A stretch of 64,000 nt of DNA from Pseudomonas helmanticensis (GTDB lineage Bacteria; Pseudomonadota; Gammaproteobacteria; Pseudomonadales; Pseudomonadaceae): positions 992,001 through 1,056,000 of the forward strand of contig NZ_FXUY01000001.1 of NCBI RefSeq assembly GCF_900182985.1, in the 5' to 3' direction. This document shows, piece by piece, positions 10,564 to 19,491 of this stretch. A program made the translations under genes and the position numbers. How positions within the stretch are numbered: position 1 is the stretch's first letter; each line of letters opens with the position of its first letter. The notes under the pieces were generated by a model. It saw only the letters and a list, made by a program, of their open reading frames with translations. It was not told the DNA's origin and did no database searches.

Positions 10564-11624
10564 CAGGCATTCCTCGCGGCGAAGTCGATACGCGGGTCGA
10601 CGAAGGTGTAGCAGAGGTCGCCGATCAGTTTTATCAGCAGCCCGAACAGAGTGAAGATGAATAGCGAACCGAACACCACCGGGTAATCCCGCGATACCGC
10701 CGCCTCGTAACTCATGCGTCCGAGGCCGTCGAGCGAGAAGATCACTTCGATCAGCAACGAGCCGGCAAAGAACACGCTGATGAACGCCTGCGGAATGCCC
10801 GAGACCACCAGCAACATCGCGTTGCGAAACACATGGCCGTAGAGCACGCGGCGCTCGCTCAAGCCTTTGGCGCGCGCCGTGACCACATACTGGCGGGTGA
10901 TTTCATTGAGGAACGAGTTTTTGGTGAGGATTGTCAGTGTCGCGAAACCGCCGATGACCAGCGCGGTCACCGGCAGCACCAGGTGCCAGAAGTAGTCGGC
11001 GATCTTGCCCAGGGTCGACAGCGAATCAAAGTTGTCCGAGACCAGTCCGCGCACCGGGAACCAGTTCAACGACGTACCGCCGGCAAACACCACGATAAGG
11101 AACATCGCAAACAGGAACGCCGGCATCGCGTAGCCGATGATGATCGCCGTACTGCTCCAGATGTCGAAATGGCTGCCGTGGTGCACGGCTTTGCGGATGC
11201 CCAGCGGGATCGACACCAGATACGTGATCAGCGTCGCCCAGAGCCCGAGGGAAATGGTCACCGGCATTTTTTCGAGGATCAGGTCGGTGACCGTGGCGCC
11301 TCTGAAGAAGCTTTTGCCGAAATCGAGTTGCGCGTAGTTTTTCAGCATCAGCCACAAGCGTTCGTGGGCCGGCTTGTCGAAACCGTACTGTTTTTCGATG
11401 TCCTTGATCAGTTGCGGATCGAGGCCACGGCTGGCGCGCGAAGTGCTGCTCATGGTTTCGCTTGACCCGCCGCCAACATTGCCACCGCCGATCCCTTGCA
11501 AGTGCGCAATCGCCTGTTCCACCGGGCCACCCGGCGCGGCCTGGATGATGACGAAATTGACCAGCAGGATAATCACCAGCGTCGGAACGATCAGCAGCAG
11601 GCGCCGCAGTATGTAACCCCACAT
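10563..11624 (-). CDS. yejB: Peptide ABC transporter permease
   Basis: This 353-residue permease of the DppB/OppB/YejB class starts with the usual [27 protein letters not shown] first helix. The periplasmic insert around residues 35-75 ([40 protein letters not shown]) matches the long YejB form. The EAA-type coupling loop [34 protein letters not shown] is intact. It is joined to its neighbours by one-base stop/start overlaps, indicating a single polycistronic unit with the binding protein in front. Confidence 0.93.
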   Translation of the reverse strand: MWGYILRRLLLIVPTLVIILLVNFVIIQAAPGGPVEQAIAHLQGIGGGNVGGGSSETMSSTSRASRGLDPQLIKDIEKQYGFDKPAHERLWLMLKNYAQLDFGKSFFRGATVTDLILEKMPVTISLGLWATLITYLVSIPLGIRKAVHHGSHFDIWSSTAIIIGYAMPAFLFAMFLIVVFAGGTSLNWFPVRGLVSDNFDSLSTLGKIADYFWHLVLPVTALVIGGFATLTILTKNSFLNEITRQYVVTARAKGLSERRVLYGHVFRNAMLLVVSGIPQAFISVFFAGSLLIEVIFSLDGLGRMSYEAAVSRDYPVVFGSLFIFTLFGLLIKLIGDLCYTFVDPRIDFAARNA

Positions 11625-13492
11625 CAGCGCGGCCCTCCGGGTCTGCTTCGACTGATTTTTTCAGCGGTCATCTGTTGATTGGTCAGCGCCGTGGGGCTGA
11701 TTTCCCACCAGCTGTCGATGGCCTCGTCGTTGCTGGCTTGAACCGTCGGTATGCCGAACCGGTTCCACCAGACGGTCGACGTGCCCGGCGGGTAGTAATT
11801 GGGAATCCAGTAGTAATTCCATTGCAGCACCCGGTCGAGGGCATGCGCGTAATGCAGCATGTCCGATTGGGTCGAGGCGCGAATCAGACCATTGATCAAC
11901 GTATCGACTGCCGGATTTTTCAGCACCATGTAGTTGTTGGCGCCCGGGTCGTTGGCGGACGCGGAGCCGAAATAGTTGAGCAACTCACCGCCCGGAGAGG
12001 TGGTGACCGGATAACCGGTGACGATCATGTCGTAGTCGCGGCTCATCATGCGGTTGACGTACTGCGAAGAATCGATCCGGCGGATGTTGAGGTCGATGCC
12101 GATCTGTTTCAGCGTGCGCTTGTACGGCAGCAGCAGGCGATCCATGCCGTTCTGGCTGACCAGAAACGTGAAACTCAGCGGTTCACCTTCGGCATTCACC
12201 AGTCGATCGCCATCCGGTTTCCAGCCGGCCTGCTCAAGCAATTCCAGGGCTTGCAGTTGCTTGTCACGGATAATGCCGCTGCCATCGGTTTTCGGCGCTT
12301 CGAAGACTTTCGTGAAGACTTCGTCGGGGATCTGCCCACGCAGCGGTTCAAGGATTTTCAACTCGGCGGCATCGGGTAACTCCCGCGCCGCAAGGTCGGT
12401 GTTGGAAAAGTAGCTTTGCTGGCGGATGTACAGGTTGCGCATCATCTGCCGGTTGCTCCACTCGAAATCCCAGAGCATGGCCAGCGCCTGACGCACACGA
12501 CGGTCCTGGAACATCGGTTTCTGCAGATTGAATACAAAACCCTGGGCCGATTGCGGCGCTTCGGTGGCCAGGTGGGCTTTTTGCAAGCGCCCGTCACTCA
12601 ACGCCGGGCTGTCGTAGCCGATCGAGTAACCGGTGGCGGAGAACTCGCGGTTGTAGTCATAGGCGCCGCCGCGCAGCACTTGGCGGGCGACGTCGGTGTC
12701 GCCGAAGTACTCGATGCTGAAGTGATCGAAGTTGTACAGGCCACGACTGACCGGCAGGTCCTTGCCCCACCAGTCGGCATTGCGTTCGAAGGTGATGCTG
12801 CGTCCGGAGTCGACCTTGCCGACGCGGTACGGTCCACTGCCCAGCGGCGGTTCATAACCACCCCCGCCGGCGAAGTCGCGACTCTTCCACCAGTGTTCGG
12901 GGAATACCGGCAGGGTCGCGATATCCAGCGGCAGGGTACGGTTTTCATTGTTCTTGAAGTCGAAACGCACGGTCAGCGGCGCTTCCACTTCGACGCCTTT
13001 GACGTCGGCAAACTGGGTGCGATAGCGCAGGCTGCCCTGTGTCATCAACAGATCGTAGGTGTAACGCACGTCTTCGGCGGTGATCGGTTTGCCGTCGGCG
13101 AAGCGTGCCTTGGGATTGATGAAGAAGCGCAGCGACAGTCCGTCGTCCGAACGCTCGATTTTCTGCGCCACCAGACCATAGACGGTGTAGGGCTCGTCCA
13201 TCGAACGCTGGGCCAGCGGCGAGTACAGCAGGCCGTCGATCTGCGTGACGCCGATGCCTTTGTCGATATACGGCAGCAAATGGTCGAAGTGACCGATTTC
13301 AATCGCCGAACGGCGCATCGTCCCGCCTTTCGGCGCTTGCGGGTTGGTGTAGTCGAAATGGCTGAAACCGGCAGGGTATTTGGCGGGCTCGCCATATACG
13401 GTCAGCGCGTGTTGCGGTGCCGCGTTTACAACGCCGGCGCCCGACAACAGGGCGAGGGCGGTGAGCATCAATGTGGGGAAAACCAGTCGCAT
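11624..13492 (-). CDS. yejA: Periplasmic peptide-binding protein of the ABC transporter
   Basis: The protein is 622 residues from the chosen start [20 protein letters not shown], a clear signal peptide ending near VVNAAP. This start at 13492 has AAGG upstream; the longer open frame adds an implausible arginine-rich front. The body is an SBP family 5 (DppA/OppA-like) binding protein with the YejA-type opening [24 protein letters not shown] and APKGGT. It delivers peptides to YejBE. The operon carries one binding protein; the related P. aeruginosa npp operon has two. Whether it also takes up peptide-nucleotide antibiotics, as Npp and Yej systems do, cannot be told from sequence. Confidence 0.92.
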   Translation of the reverse strand: MRLVFPTLMLTALALLSGAGVVNAAPQHALTVYGEPAKYPAGFSHFDYTNPQAPKGGTMRRSAIEIGHFDHLLPYIDKGIGVTQIDGLLYSPLAQRSMDEPYTVYGLVAQKIERSDDGLSLRFFINPKARFADGKPITAEDVRYTYDLLMTQGSLRYRTQFADVKGVEVEAPLTVRFDFKNNENRTLPLDIATLPVFPEHWWKSRDFAGGGGYEPPLGSGPYRVGKVDSGRSITFERNADWWGKDLPVSRGLYNFDHFSIEYFGDTDVARQVLRGGAYDYNREFSATGYSIGYDSPALSDGRLQKAHLATEAPQSAQGFVFNLQKPMFQDRRVRQALAMLWDFEWSNRQMMRNLYIRQQSYFSNTDLAARELPDAAELKILEPLRGQIPDEVFTKVFEAPKTDGSGIIRDKQLQALELLEQAGWKPDGDRLVNAEGEPLSFTFLVSQNGMDRLLLPYKRTLKQIGIDLNIRRIDSSQYVNRMMSRDYDMIVTGYPVTTSPGGELLNYFGSASANDPGANNYMVLKNPAVDTLINGLIRASTQSDMLHYAHALDRVLQWNYYWIPNYYPPGTSTVWWNRFGIPTVQASNDEAIDSWWEISPTALTNQQMTAEKISRSRPGGPR

Positions 13493-13578
13493 TGTCAGCC
13501 TTGGAACCGGGTAATCGATAAGCGCAAGTTGTACGCGAGAGGCGCGCCAGTCGCCAGCCGTATGTGTAACTGAAACAC

Positions 13579-13604
13579 AACGGCCCACCAAAAGGCGGGC
13601 CGTT
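13579..13604 (-). terminator. Hairpin after ppiC
   Basis: On the minus strand AACGGCCCGCC, a TTTT loop and GGTGGGCCGTT form an 11-base stem with one mismatch, starting 22 bases after the ppiC stop codon. No strong U tract follows, so termination may be partial and could leave read-through toward yejA. Confidence 0.6.
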
Positions 13605-13625
13605 GCAGAGCAGTCGGACGACGAA

Positions 13626-13907
13626 TCAGTCCTGACGGCTGGTGACTTCCAGCAGGTGATAACCGAACTGGGTCTTCACCGGGCCTTGCACGACGTTGAT
13701 CGGTGCGCTGAAGACCACGGTGTCGAATTCCTTGACCATCTGGCCAGGACCGAACGAACCCAGGTCGCCGCCTTGACGGCTGGATGGGCAGGTGGAATTG
13801 GCCTTGGCGACTTCGGCGAAATCAGCGCCGCCTTCGATCTGGGTTTTGAGTTCGTTGCACTTGTCTTCGCTGGCAACCAGGATGTGGCGGGCAGTGGCTT
13901 TAGCCAT
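13626..13907 (-). CDS. ppiC: Peptidyl-prolyl cis-trans isomerase, parvulin type
   Basis: This 93-residue single-domain parvulin shows the family signature throughout: ARHILV at the start, FAEVAKANSTCPSSRQGGDLGSFGPGQMVKEFD in the middle, and GPVKTQFGYHLLEV at the end. There is no signal peptide, so it is cytoplasmic like E. coli PpiC. It should accelerate proline isomerisation in client proteins. It is followed by a hairpin and is probably monocistronic. Confidence 0.95.
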   Translation of the reverse strand: MAKATARHILVASEDKCNELKTQIEGGADFAEVAKANSTCPSSRQGGDLGSFGPGQMVKEFDTVVFSAPINVVQGPVKTQFGYHLLEVTSRQD

Positions 13908-14003
13908 GGGGAAAATCTCCGATCTATTTCAGTAAAGTGTGGAGCCTACCGGATTCAGTAGGTGAATTCTCGGCAAAGTTCCATTCAGTGGGTTCGCCTC
14001 GGT

Positions 14004-14882
14004 TCACAGGTGCACGGCCTGCAGACGCATGGCGTGCTCTATATAAAGGTCGACTGGATCAGGCGTGAGTGATCGCAATACCTTGGGCCTGCGCAGACTG
14101 TCGAGGTGATCGAAAGGATAGTCCGAGCGGATCACGCTGCCCAGATGCGAGCTGTAGCGGCCGACGAAACCGTCGTTTTGCCAGGCTTCGGTGGCAAAGT
14201 TTCCGGAGAGTGCACGGCACACCGCATGTAAAGCGTCGAACGGCCGAGGATTGGCCAGTGGGTCTTCCGGCAGCGTGCCGCTCCACGAGTAGTACCGAAC
14301 GCCATCGACCTCTTCGGCACCCTGACCGCCCCACGTCGAAGGCAGACCTTGTGGGTATTTCCGATTGAAACGCGCAACACCTTCCGTGGTCAACGCGTTG
14401 AGTGCCGCAATGGCGTTCTGCGGCAAAGCGAACTGCCCGCTGAGCAAAGACAGGAAATTCGCGAACTGCGTGGCGATTTCTTCGGCCAGACGCTCCGGTA
14501 TCTGCCCCGGAACCAGAGCCTTGCGCAATAGATCGGCCAGTTCCGAACCATGATTGGGGCCGCTGACCGAGGTGACAGACGCAACGCTGCACGGGGCCAG
14601 CGCCGCAGCGTAACGACACGCCAGGGCGCCCTGGCTGTGCCCGATCAAATTGACCTTGTCTGCTCCTGTGCCTTTCAACACCCGCGTGACCTGCATCAAT
14701 AATTGCTGGCCACGTTCTTCGTTGTCATGGGTGGCCGATAGCTGCGGCACAAACACTCGGTTGCCTGCATCTTGCAATGCCTGCTTGACATCATGGAACA
14801 GCTCGAAACGGCCTATCCGCTCAAAGCCGAACAGACCGTGGACCAACAGGATGGGATGGCGAGTTGTTGCATTCCGTTGCAT
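14004..14882 (-). CDS. Lipase/esterase, alpha/beta hydrolase of the Pseudomonas lipase type
   Basis: The protein is 292 residues from MQRNATTRHPILLVHGLFGF, a start chosen for its AGAGG box; the upstream 53 codons of open frame look non-coding. It resembles bacterial family I lipases. It has the oxyanion-hole HGLFGFERIG, the nucleophile elbow IGHSQGA with Ser83, a lid-like stretch (HGSELADLLRKAL), and C-terminal Asp and His in NDGFVGRYSSHLG. Unlike secreted lipases it has no signal peptide, and no lif foldase gene is next to it. It is likely a short-chain triacylglycerol lipase or esterase that is cytoplasmic or exported by another route. Confidence 0.85.
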   Translation of the reverse strand: MQRNATTRHPILLVHGLFGFERIGRFELFHDVKQALQDAGNRVFVPQLSATHDNEERGQQLLMQVTRVLKGTGADKVNLIGHSQGALACRYAAALAPCSVASVTSVSGPNHGSELADLLRKALVPGQIPERLAEEIATQFANFLSLLSGQFALPQNAIAALNALTTEGVARFNRKYPQGLPSTWGGQGAEEVDGVRYYSWSGTLPEDPLANPRPFDALHAVCRALSGNFATEAWQNDGFVGRYSSHLGSVIRSDYPFDHLDSLRRPKVLRSLTPDPVDLYIEHAMRLQAVHL

Positions 14883-15220
14883 GTTTCTACCTCTTTTGCA
14901 GACGTTCATAGGTGATTCCAGCGGGTCACTGTAAATCACGTCGTCATGCAGCCGGTGTCTGAAAACACCGCAGTATTGAGGTGAAAAAGGACTAAAAGCT
15001 GTACGACTTTTCAGCCCTGTTTGCGGGCATGGTCGGAACATTCAGCAATCTTTTGCGCTGATTTGGCGAGTTCATTACCTAGGGCCTACGCAGTCAGGCG
15101 CATTTGCCTCCGCTATGCAGTTGCTATGGCTGACATCGGCTACTCAAACATTGCTATTCAATGGCTTTCATTCGACGTCGTTGTGATCAGCGACGTTTTA
15201 TCCAGGGAATGGAGCCACGA
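14883..15220. other. Divergent intergenic region, 338 bases, no gene seen
   Basis: This gap lies between the divergently transcribed lipase gene and the Ig-repeat gene. It contains the Shine-Dalgarno boxes for both (AGAGG for the lipase, GGAG for the repeat gene). Its base composition is less GC-rich than that of the flanking genes. I found no convincing small ORF, RNA gene or repeat. The promoters of both flanking genes should be here. Confidence 0.6.
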
Positions 15221-16399
15221 ATGACCATATATGACGCTAATATCGACACTTGTACGACGCTCGCAACGGACACATCGTTGCTGCCGGCCAATCCAGGCGC
15301 ACACGCAAAGCTGAGTTTCCGGGTGCAAGGCGAGACACTTGAGTTCAGCTATCGACCCTGGCCTGTCTCGGAACCCGGGTCTTTAAAACATTTATCTGCG
15401 CCGGCACTCGAGGTTCTGGAGGGCGGGATGGTCGATCCCTCACTGAACAAAGCCTTTGTCCGGGTTGCGCCGTACCCGCAGATGAAATGTGGCGACAAGC
15501 TGGTCTTGAGTTGGTGCGGTCTCGATGCTGACGGGCTGTCCTACGACTATGTAACTTCGCGTTTTGTCAGTGCCGCGCAAGTGGGACAGGAGGTCGTGTT
15601 CGTCATCAAGGGCGTGCACATCGCCATGCTCGAGCGCGGCTCGGTGCAAATTCATTGGACGCTGTTCAGCGTCGATCTACCTGAGCCGCTTTCATCTGAT
15701 TGCTTGCAGTTGAACGTAGGTGATCCCGAACCCCATCTGCTGGCACCGTTTATCGAAGAGACTGTGGGTGGGACACTGGACCCGGCGCGTGTCGAGAAAG
15801 GTACCAACGTGATTGTGCGACCGTATGCGCGGATGGCCGTCGGGGACCGGATCTCGCTTGGTTGGCAAGGTGCAAACAGTGAAGAGACGTTCAGTGACGA
15901 ACTGACGGTTGAAGCTTTTGCCGTGCGCGAAGAGCTTTCCTTCTGGATTGCCCATGAACACATCGCCTCACACACCGGGCAAACGGTGAATCTCAGTTAT
16001 CAGGTCAAATCAGCGGAGGGTGAATCGAGGCAGTCGGCGATTTCGAGAATCCTGATCGCACCACTGGTTCGCGGCGAACTGGCGGCACCGCAGGTCCTGG
16101 ACGCGGAGGGTGGCGAGCTCGATGTCGCCGATTCGATTGATGGTGTGACGGTGGTCATCGTCGATGCCCAGGCAGAGGAGGGCGAGTTGGTGTACCTGCG
16201 CTGTGATGGTGAGTATTTCAATCATCGGGACGATCGCGACATTACCCGGGAGACCGCCGGGCAGCCGCTGGTATTCATCGTGCCGCACCGTTTCTGGCGA
16301 GAACACCGCGAAACGGTAGTACAGGTGTCGTATACGGTGGAGCGACTGGATGATGTCAGTCAGGCCTCCAGTGCTACCCGCGTACGTGTTCGTGCGTAA
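15221..16399 (+). CDS. Unknown protein of three Ig-like repeats
   Basis: This is a 392-residue protein from MTIYDANIDT, with GGAG six bases before the ATG. I do not recognise a named family. Three units of about 110 residues repeat the plan L-x-AP-hydrophobic-x-E-x2-GG-x-LD...G-x-V-x-V-x-PY-x2-M-x2-GD-x-I-x-L-x-W-x-G, ending in a Y-x-V strand. Examples are LEVLEGGMVDPSL...PYPQMKCGDKLVLSWCG and IEETVGGTLDPAR...PYARMAVGDRISLGWQG; the third copy is more degenerate. The pattern suggests beta-sandwich (Ig-like) modules. No signal peptide or membrane helix is visible. Such repeats occur in Pseudomonas surface and insecticidal-toxin-associated proteins, but nothing nearby supports a specific role. 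Confidence 0.7.
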   Translation: MTIYDANIDTCTTLATDTSLLPANPGAHAKLSFRVQGETLEFSYRPWPVSEPGSLKHLSAPALEVLEGGMVDPSLNKAFVRVAPYPQMKCGDKLVLSWCGLDADGLSYDYVTSRFVSAAQVGQEVVFVIKGVHIAMLERGSVQIHWTLFSVDLPEPLSSDCLQLNVGDPEPHLLAPFIEETVGGTLDPARVEKGTNVIVRPYARMAVGDRISLGWQGANSEETFSDELTVEAFAVREELSFWIAHEHIASHTGQTVNLSYQVKSAEGESRQSAISRILIAPLVRGELAAPQVLDAEGGELDVADSIDGVTVVIVDAQAEEGELVYLRCDGEYFNHRDDRDITRETAGQPLVFIVPHRFWREHRETVVQVSYTVERLDDVSQASSATRVRVRA

Positions 16400-16428
16400 T
16401 TTCCGTGCGGTGGACTGATTAGCCGTTC

Positions 16429-16459
16429 AGCCTTTGCGGGCGAGGTGTCCGCAAAGGCT
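16429..16459. terminator. Hairpin between convergent genes
   Basis: AGCCTTTGCGG and CCGCAAAGGCT form a perfect 11-base stem with a nine-base loop, between the convergent Ig-repeat gene and the DAHP synthase gene. It lacks a U tract in either direction, so it may terminate weakly or protect the 3' ends of both transcripts. Confidence 0.5.
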
Positions 16460-16469
16460 GTTGACGAGG

Positions 16470-17546
16470 TCAGGCCTGAGGTTTCGCGCGAAGGCGTTCC
16501 GCGGCGTTCAGCAGCAACTGTTCCGTTGCGGCGAAACCCAGGCAACCGTCGGTAACCGATACACCGTAGCGCAAAGAGGCACTGAGAGGCTGACAACCTT
16601 CGAACAGGTGAGATTCGATCATCATGCCGATCAGCGAGCGGTCGCCCTGAAGCCGCTGCTCCAGCACTTCGTTGAATACTTCAGGCTGGCGCAGTGGGTC
16701 TTTACCGCTATTGGCGTGACTGCAATCGACCATGATTCGACTCGGAATTTTCAAACGGGTCAGATCGGCGTGTATCCGGGCGACGCTTGCACGGTCGAAG
16801 TTCGGCCCTTGATGGCCGCCACGCAGCACCAGGTGGGTATCAGGATTGCCGGTGGTCTGGATAACGGCCGGATGGCCCTGGCTATCAACGCCGAAGTGTC
16901 GGTGCGGATGGGAGGCGGAGCGCATCGCGTCGACCGCGACGGTGACGCCGCCATCGGTGCCGTTCTTGAAGCCGACCGGCATGCTCAGGCCGCTGGCCAT
17001 CTCGCGGTGGATCTGCGACTCAGTCGTGCGCGCACCGATCGCGACCCAGCTGAGCAAATCGTCGAAGTACCCGGCCGCCATGGGTTGCAGTATTTCCGTG
17101 GCGATTGGCAGCCCGCGGCGGATCATTTCGATCATCAGCTCGCGGGACAGTGTCAGGCCTGCGGCCATGTCATCACTGCCATCCAGATGCGGATCGTAGG
17201 CGAGGCCTTTCCAGCCAACGGTGGTGCGCGGCTTTTCGACGTAGGCGCGCATGACCAGCAACATCTCATCGCTGACGTCGTCAGCGAGGCGTGCGAGTTT
17301 GTCCGCGTATTCAATGGCGGATTGCGGGTCGTGGATCGAACAAGGTCCGACGATCACCAGCAAGCGCTGGTCGTCGCCATCAAGAATGGCCTGCACCGCT
17401 TGGCGGTGGGCGGCAACCTGCTGACTCAGGGCGTTGGTCAGAGGCAATTGCTGTTTGAGTTGCAACGAGCTGGGCAGACGCAGGGTCAGTGCTTCGTTGG
17501 CAGAATCAAGAGTGGACAGTGGCAAAGCAGAAACGGACGAGTTCAT
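16470..17546 (-). CDS. aroF: 3-deoxy-7-phosphoheptulonate (DAHP) synthase, class I
   Basis: This 358-residue enzyme condenses phosphoenolpyruvate and erythrose 4-phosphate, the first step of the shikimate pathway. Family signatures are present in order: LLVIVGPCSIHDPQSAIEYA, MRAYVEKPRTTVGWKGL, GARTTESQIHRE, GFKNGTDG, LRGG, and MVDCSHANSGKDP. The start MNSSVSALPL at 17546 is preceded by AGGA nine bases away; the open frame continues upstream without a plausible start. The gene sits behind a ~460-base leader with an aromatic-rich peptide gene and a strong terminator, indicating attenuation by aromatic amino acids. Which of the Phe-, Tyr- or Trp-sensitive isozymes it is cannot be decided here. 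Confidence 0.93.
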   Translation of the reverse strand: MNSSVSALPLSTLDSANEALTLRLPSSLQLKQQLPLTNALSQQVAAHRQAVQAILDGDDQRLLVIVGPCSIHDPQSAIEYADKLARLADDVSDEMLLVMRAYVEKPRTTVGWKGLAYDPHLDGSDDMAAGLTLSRELMIEMIRRGLPIATEILQPMAAGYFDDLLSWVAIGARTTESQIHREMASGLSMPVGFKNGTDGGVTVAVDAMRSASHPHRHFGVDSQGHPAVIQTTGNPDTHLVLRGGHQGPNFDRASVARIHADLTRLKIPSRIMVDCSHANSGKDPLRQPEVFNEVLEQRLQGDRSLIGMMIESHLFEGCQPLSASLRYGVSVTDGCLGFAATEQLLLNAAERLRAKPQA

Positions 17547-17593
17547 GTTCAGTCTTCCTGGGCAGGCGGCGGGTGCTTCCCGCTCGCACGGCC

Positions 17594-17746
17594 CTATTGG
17601 GGTGTTCGACAGTTGGCCGTATTGGCTACGTGTGTGTGCTTGCCACCTGTAGGTGACCGATCGGAGGCGGCAGGCTGTCCCGAGCGGAGGCTGGTAAATC
17701 GCCAGGCGGAAAAACTGTCGTGACGGTAATAAGTGGCGTAGTTCAT
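17594..17746 (-). CDS. Second leader ORF, 50 codons, aromatic-rich start
   Basis: Between the leader terminator and aroF there is a 50-codon ORF starting MNYATYYRHDSFSAWRFTS, with GAGG nine bases before the ATG. Its first 17 residues hold three Tyr, two Phe and one Trp; the remainder is not aromatic-rich. It ends 47 bases before the aroF start, and a GCGGG/CCCGC hairpin lies in between. It may be a second control peptide acting on aroF translation or read-through, or it may be fortuitous. No function is known to me. Confidence 0.45.
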   Translation of the reverse strand: MNYATYYRHDSFSAWRFTSLRSGQPAASDRSPTGGKHTHVANTANCRTPQ

Positions 17747-17794
17747 GTCTTAAATCCTCAAAGTGTCTGGTGTGTTGCTGGAAAATTTGTGCCT

Positions 17795-17834
17795 GAAAAA
17801 ACAAAACCCCCGGTCGGGAGGCCGACCGGGGGTT
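17795..17834 (-). terminator. Leader attenuator terminator before aroF
   Basis: On the minus strand AACCCCCGGTCGG and CCGACCGGGGGTT make a perfect 13-base stem with a four-base loop. The stem is followed directly by TTTGTTTTTTC. This is a strong intrinsic terminator, 57 bases after the stop codon of the leader peptide and about 250 bases before the aroF start codon. Confidence 0.9.
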
Positions 17835-17890
17835 GAGATTTCTCAGGTGGCGACCCGTTTTCATGGGCGCCGTGTAGGGTATCAGGCGCG

Positions 17891-18010
17891 CTAGTGGCTA
17901 AACCAATACCCAAAATAAAAGCTTGCAGGAGCGCAGGCGTCATTCACCCGGGCAGCCGCAACCGAGCGCGAGGCGCTTGCGGTACGTAGCTGAGTTGGGG
18001 TGTTGAACAT
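17891..18010 (-). CDS. Attenuation leader peptide rich in Phe, Tyr and Trp
   Basis: This 39-codon ORF starts MFNTPTQLRT, with GGAG eight bases before the ATG, and ends ASFYFGYWFSH. Six of seven consecutive residues near the stop are aromatic (three Phe, two Tyr, one Trp), the hallmark of a ribosome-stalling leader peptide. The GGGTATTGG inside these codons (17903-17911) can pair with CTGATACCC just after the stop (17877-17885), and a strong terminator follows. By analogy with trpL and pheL, starvation for an aromatic amino acid would stall the ribosome here and change folding downstream so that aroF is transcribed. An antiterminator stem was not identified with confidence. Confidence 0.85.
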   Translation of the reverse strand: MFNTPTQLRTASASRSVAAARVNDACAPASFYFGYWFSH

Positions 18011-18162
18011 GGTCTGTCTCCGATGAATGCGCCGAGCTTACTAGAGGCCGATACGCATCAGCAATCAGAAAATGCTATCGCGTGCAGATCAGAATGCCTA
18101 TCGCTTGAGCGCTGCAACAGTTGTGACACACTCAGCGCTTTGCCTGAAACCAAGGATGAAAC

Positions 18163-18924
18163 ATGTCAACTCTGACCATCGCTGCTGCTCAATCGGTCTC
18201 CATTGCTGGTGACCTCGCCGCGAACATCGCCCGGCACATGGATTTCATCGAATTGGCGGCGCTACACGGTGTCGAGTTACTGGTGTTTCCCGAGTTGTCG
18301 CTGACCGGCTATGAGGGCGAAGTGGCGGCGGCATTGGCCATCGATCCGCAAGACGCCGTGCTTCAACCGTTAAGAAGGCTGGCGCACAAGCGCGGCATCA
18401 CGGCTGTCGTCGGCATGCCGATTCGTCAGGAGGGCAGTTCGGCAGTATTGATTGGTGCTTTGGTGTTGGGCGCCGACGGTACGCTTGATGTGTACAGCAA
18501 ACAGCACCTGCATGCAGGTGAAGAGCTTATTTATGCGGTCGGGAAGGGTGGTGCGACACTGCAAATCGGCGTGGACACAGTGGCCCTGGCAGTCTGTGCA
18601 GATTTTTCGCACGCCAGCCATGCTGCCGCTGCTGCCGAGTTGGGCGCTGGTGTGTACGCGGCGGGCGTATTGATCGGCGAGAGCGGTTATGAGCCTGACA
18701 CCGCGTTGCTGCAGGGTTATGCCCGGCAACACGCGATGGTGGTGTTGATGGCCAACCATGGCGGTCTCACCGGTGGCTGGCAATCGGCCGGGCGCAGCGC
18801 GGTGTGGTCTGAAGAGGGTGCGTTGATCATTGCCGCCCCCGGTGCTGGCGATGAGTTGGTGATCGCTCGTCGTGATGCCGGCGCGTGGCAGGGGCAGGTC
18901 GTCAGCCTCGCGGGGGATAAATGA
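18163..18924 (+). CDS. Carbon-nitrogen hydrolase (nitrilase superfamily)
   Basis: This 253-residue amidase-type enzyme has the catalytic residues in the expected order: Glu in ELLVFPELSLTGYE, Lys in LDVYSKQHLHAGEE, and Cys in VALAVCADFSH. The closing part (QGYARQHAMVVLMANHGG...SAGRSAVWSEEGALI) is typical of the nitrilase fold. Substrate is not evident; relatives hydrolyse omega-amides, carbamoyl compounds or deaminated glutathione. The ATG has AAGGA upstream. It overlaps the next gene by four bases (ATGA), so the two are co-translated. Confidence 0.88.
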   Translation: MSTLTIAAAQSVSIAGDLAANIARHMDFIELAALHGVELLVFPELSLTGYEGEVAAALAIDPQDAVLQPLRRLAHKRGITAVVGMPIRQEGSSAVLIGALVLGADGTLDVYSKQHLHAGEELIYAVGKGGATLQIGVDTVALAVCADFSHASHAAAAAELGAGVYAAGVLIGESGYEPDTALLQGYARQHAMVVLMANHGGLTGGWQSAGRSAVWSEEGALIIAAPGAGDELVIARRDAGAWQGQVVSLAGDK

Positions 18925-19364
18925 CCTTTCAAATGCGCCGGGCCACACAGGATGACCTGGCATTTGTGCGAACTTTGACCTGCCAGAACATGCTGAGCTA
19001 TTACATTCATTACGAGTTGTTGTGGCAGGATGAGGCGTTCGACGTTGCCTGGGCCGGACGTGAGAACTGGTTGATGATCGGTGATGAGGCGGCGTTGGGG
19101 TTTTTCAGCCTCAGTCGCGATGCGCGGGCGCTGTATATCCGCGAATTGCAGGTGGCGCAGGCGTTTCAGGGGCAGGGCGCGGGTTCCTGGGCGATTGATC
19201 AGGTTATTGCCATGGCTCGCTGCGACGGCAACCCTGCAGTGCGTCTAACGGTATTCAAAAATAATCTGGCGAAAAACTTGTATCTGAGAAAAGGCTTCGT
19301 CGTGCAGGGCGAGGACGAGTGTTTCCTGAGGATGCAGCTCGATATCAGTACATCTGTGCTCTGA
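18921..19364 (+). CDS. GNAT-family N-acetyltransferase
   Basis: This 147-residue protein begins MTFQMRRATQDDLAFVRTLT and shows a GNAT core. The beta4 strand is ALYIRELQVAQAFQGQGAGSWAID, where QGQGAG is the acetyl-CoA pyrophosphate loop, and the C-terminal part NNLAKNLYLRKGFVVQGEDE contains the family Tyr-x-Lys-x-Gly-Phe element. The start overlaps the hydrolase gene. Acceptor substrate unknown; the pairing with a nitrilase-type enzyme suggests a shared small-molecule pathway, but this is only inference. Confidence 0.85.
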   Translation: MTFQMRRATQDDLAFVRTLTCQNMLSYYIHYELLWQDEAFDVAWAGRENWLMIGDEAALGFFSLSRDARALYIRELQVAQAFQGQGAGSWAIDQVIAMARCDGNPAVRLTVFKNNLAKNLYLRKGFVVQGEDECFLRMQLDISTSVL

Positions 19365-19491
19365 AACCCACGGCCTGCAAGCCCTCAATGATGAATTGAA
19401 ACTTTTTAAATGCTGCTTGCCGCTAGGTCTGTCTGGCAGTTTTTGCTAAGGTGTCCGGCATCCCAATAAGACCATATCGCGAGGTGTCTGC

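Noticed and set aside
17547..17864. N-terminal extension of DAHP synthase to 17864
   Set aside because: The extra ~106 codons run through the terminator hairpin and the second leader ORF, and do not resemble the family. MNSSVSAL with AGGA is the natural start.
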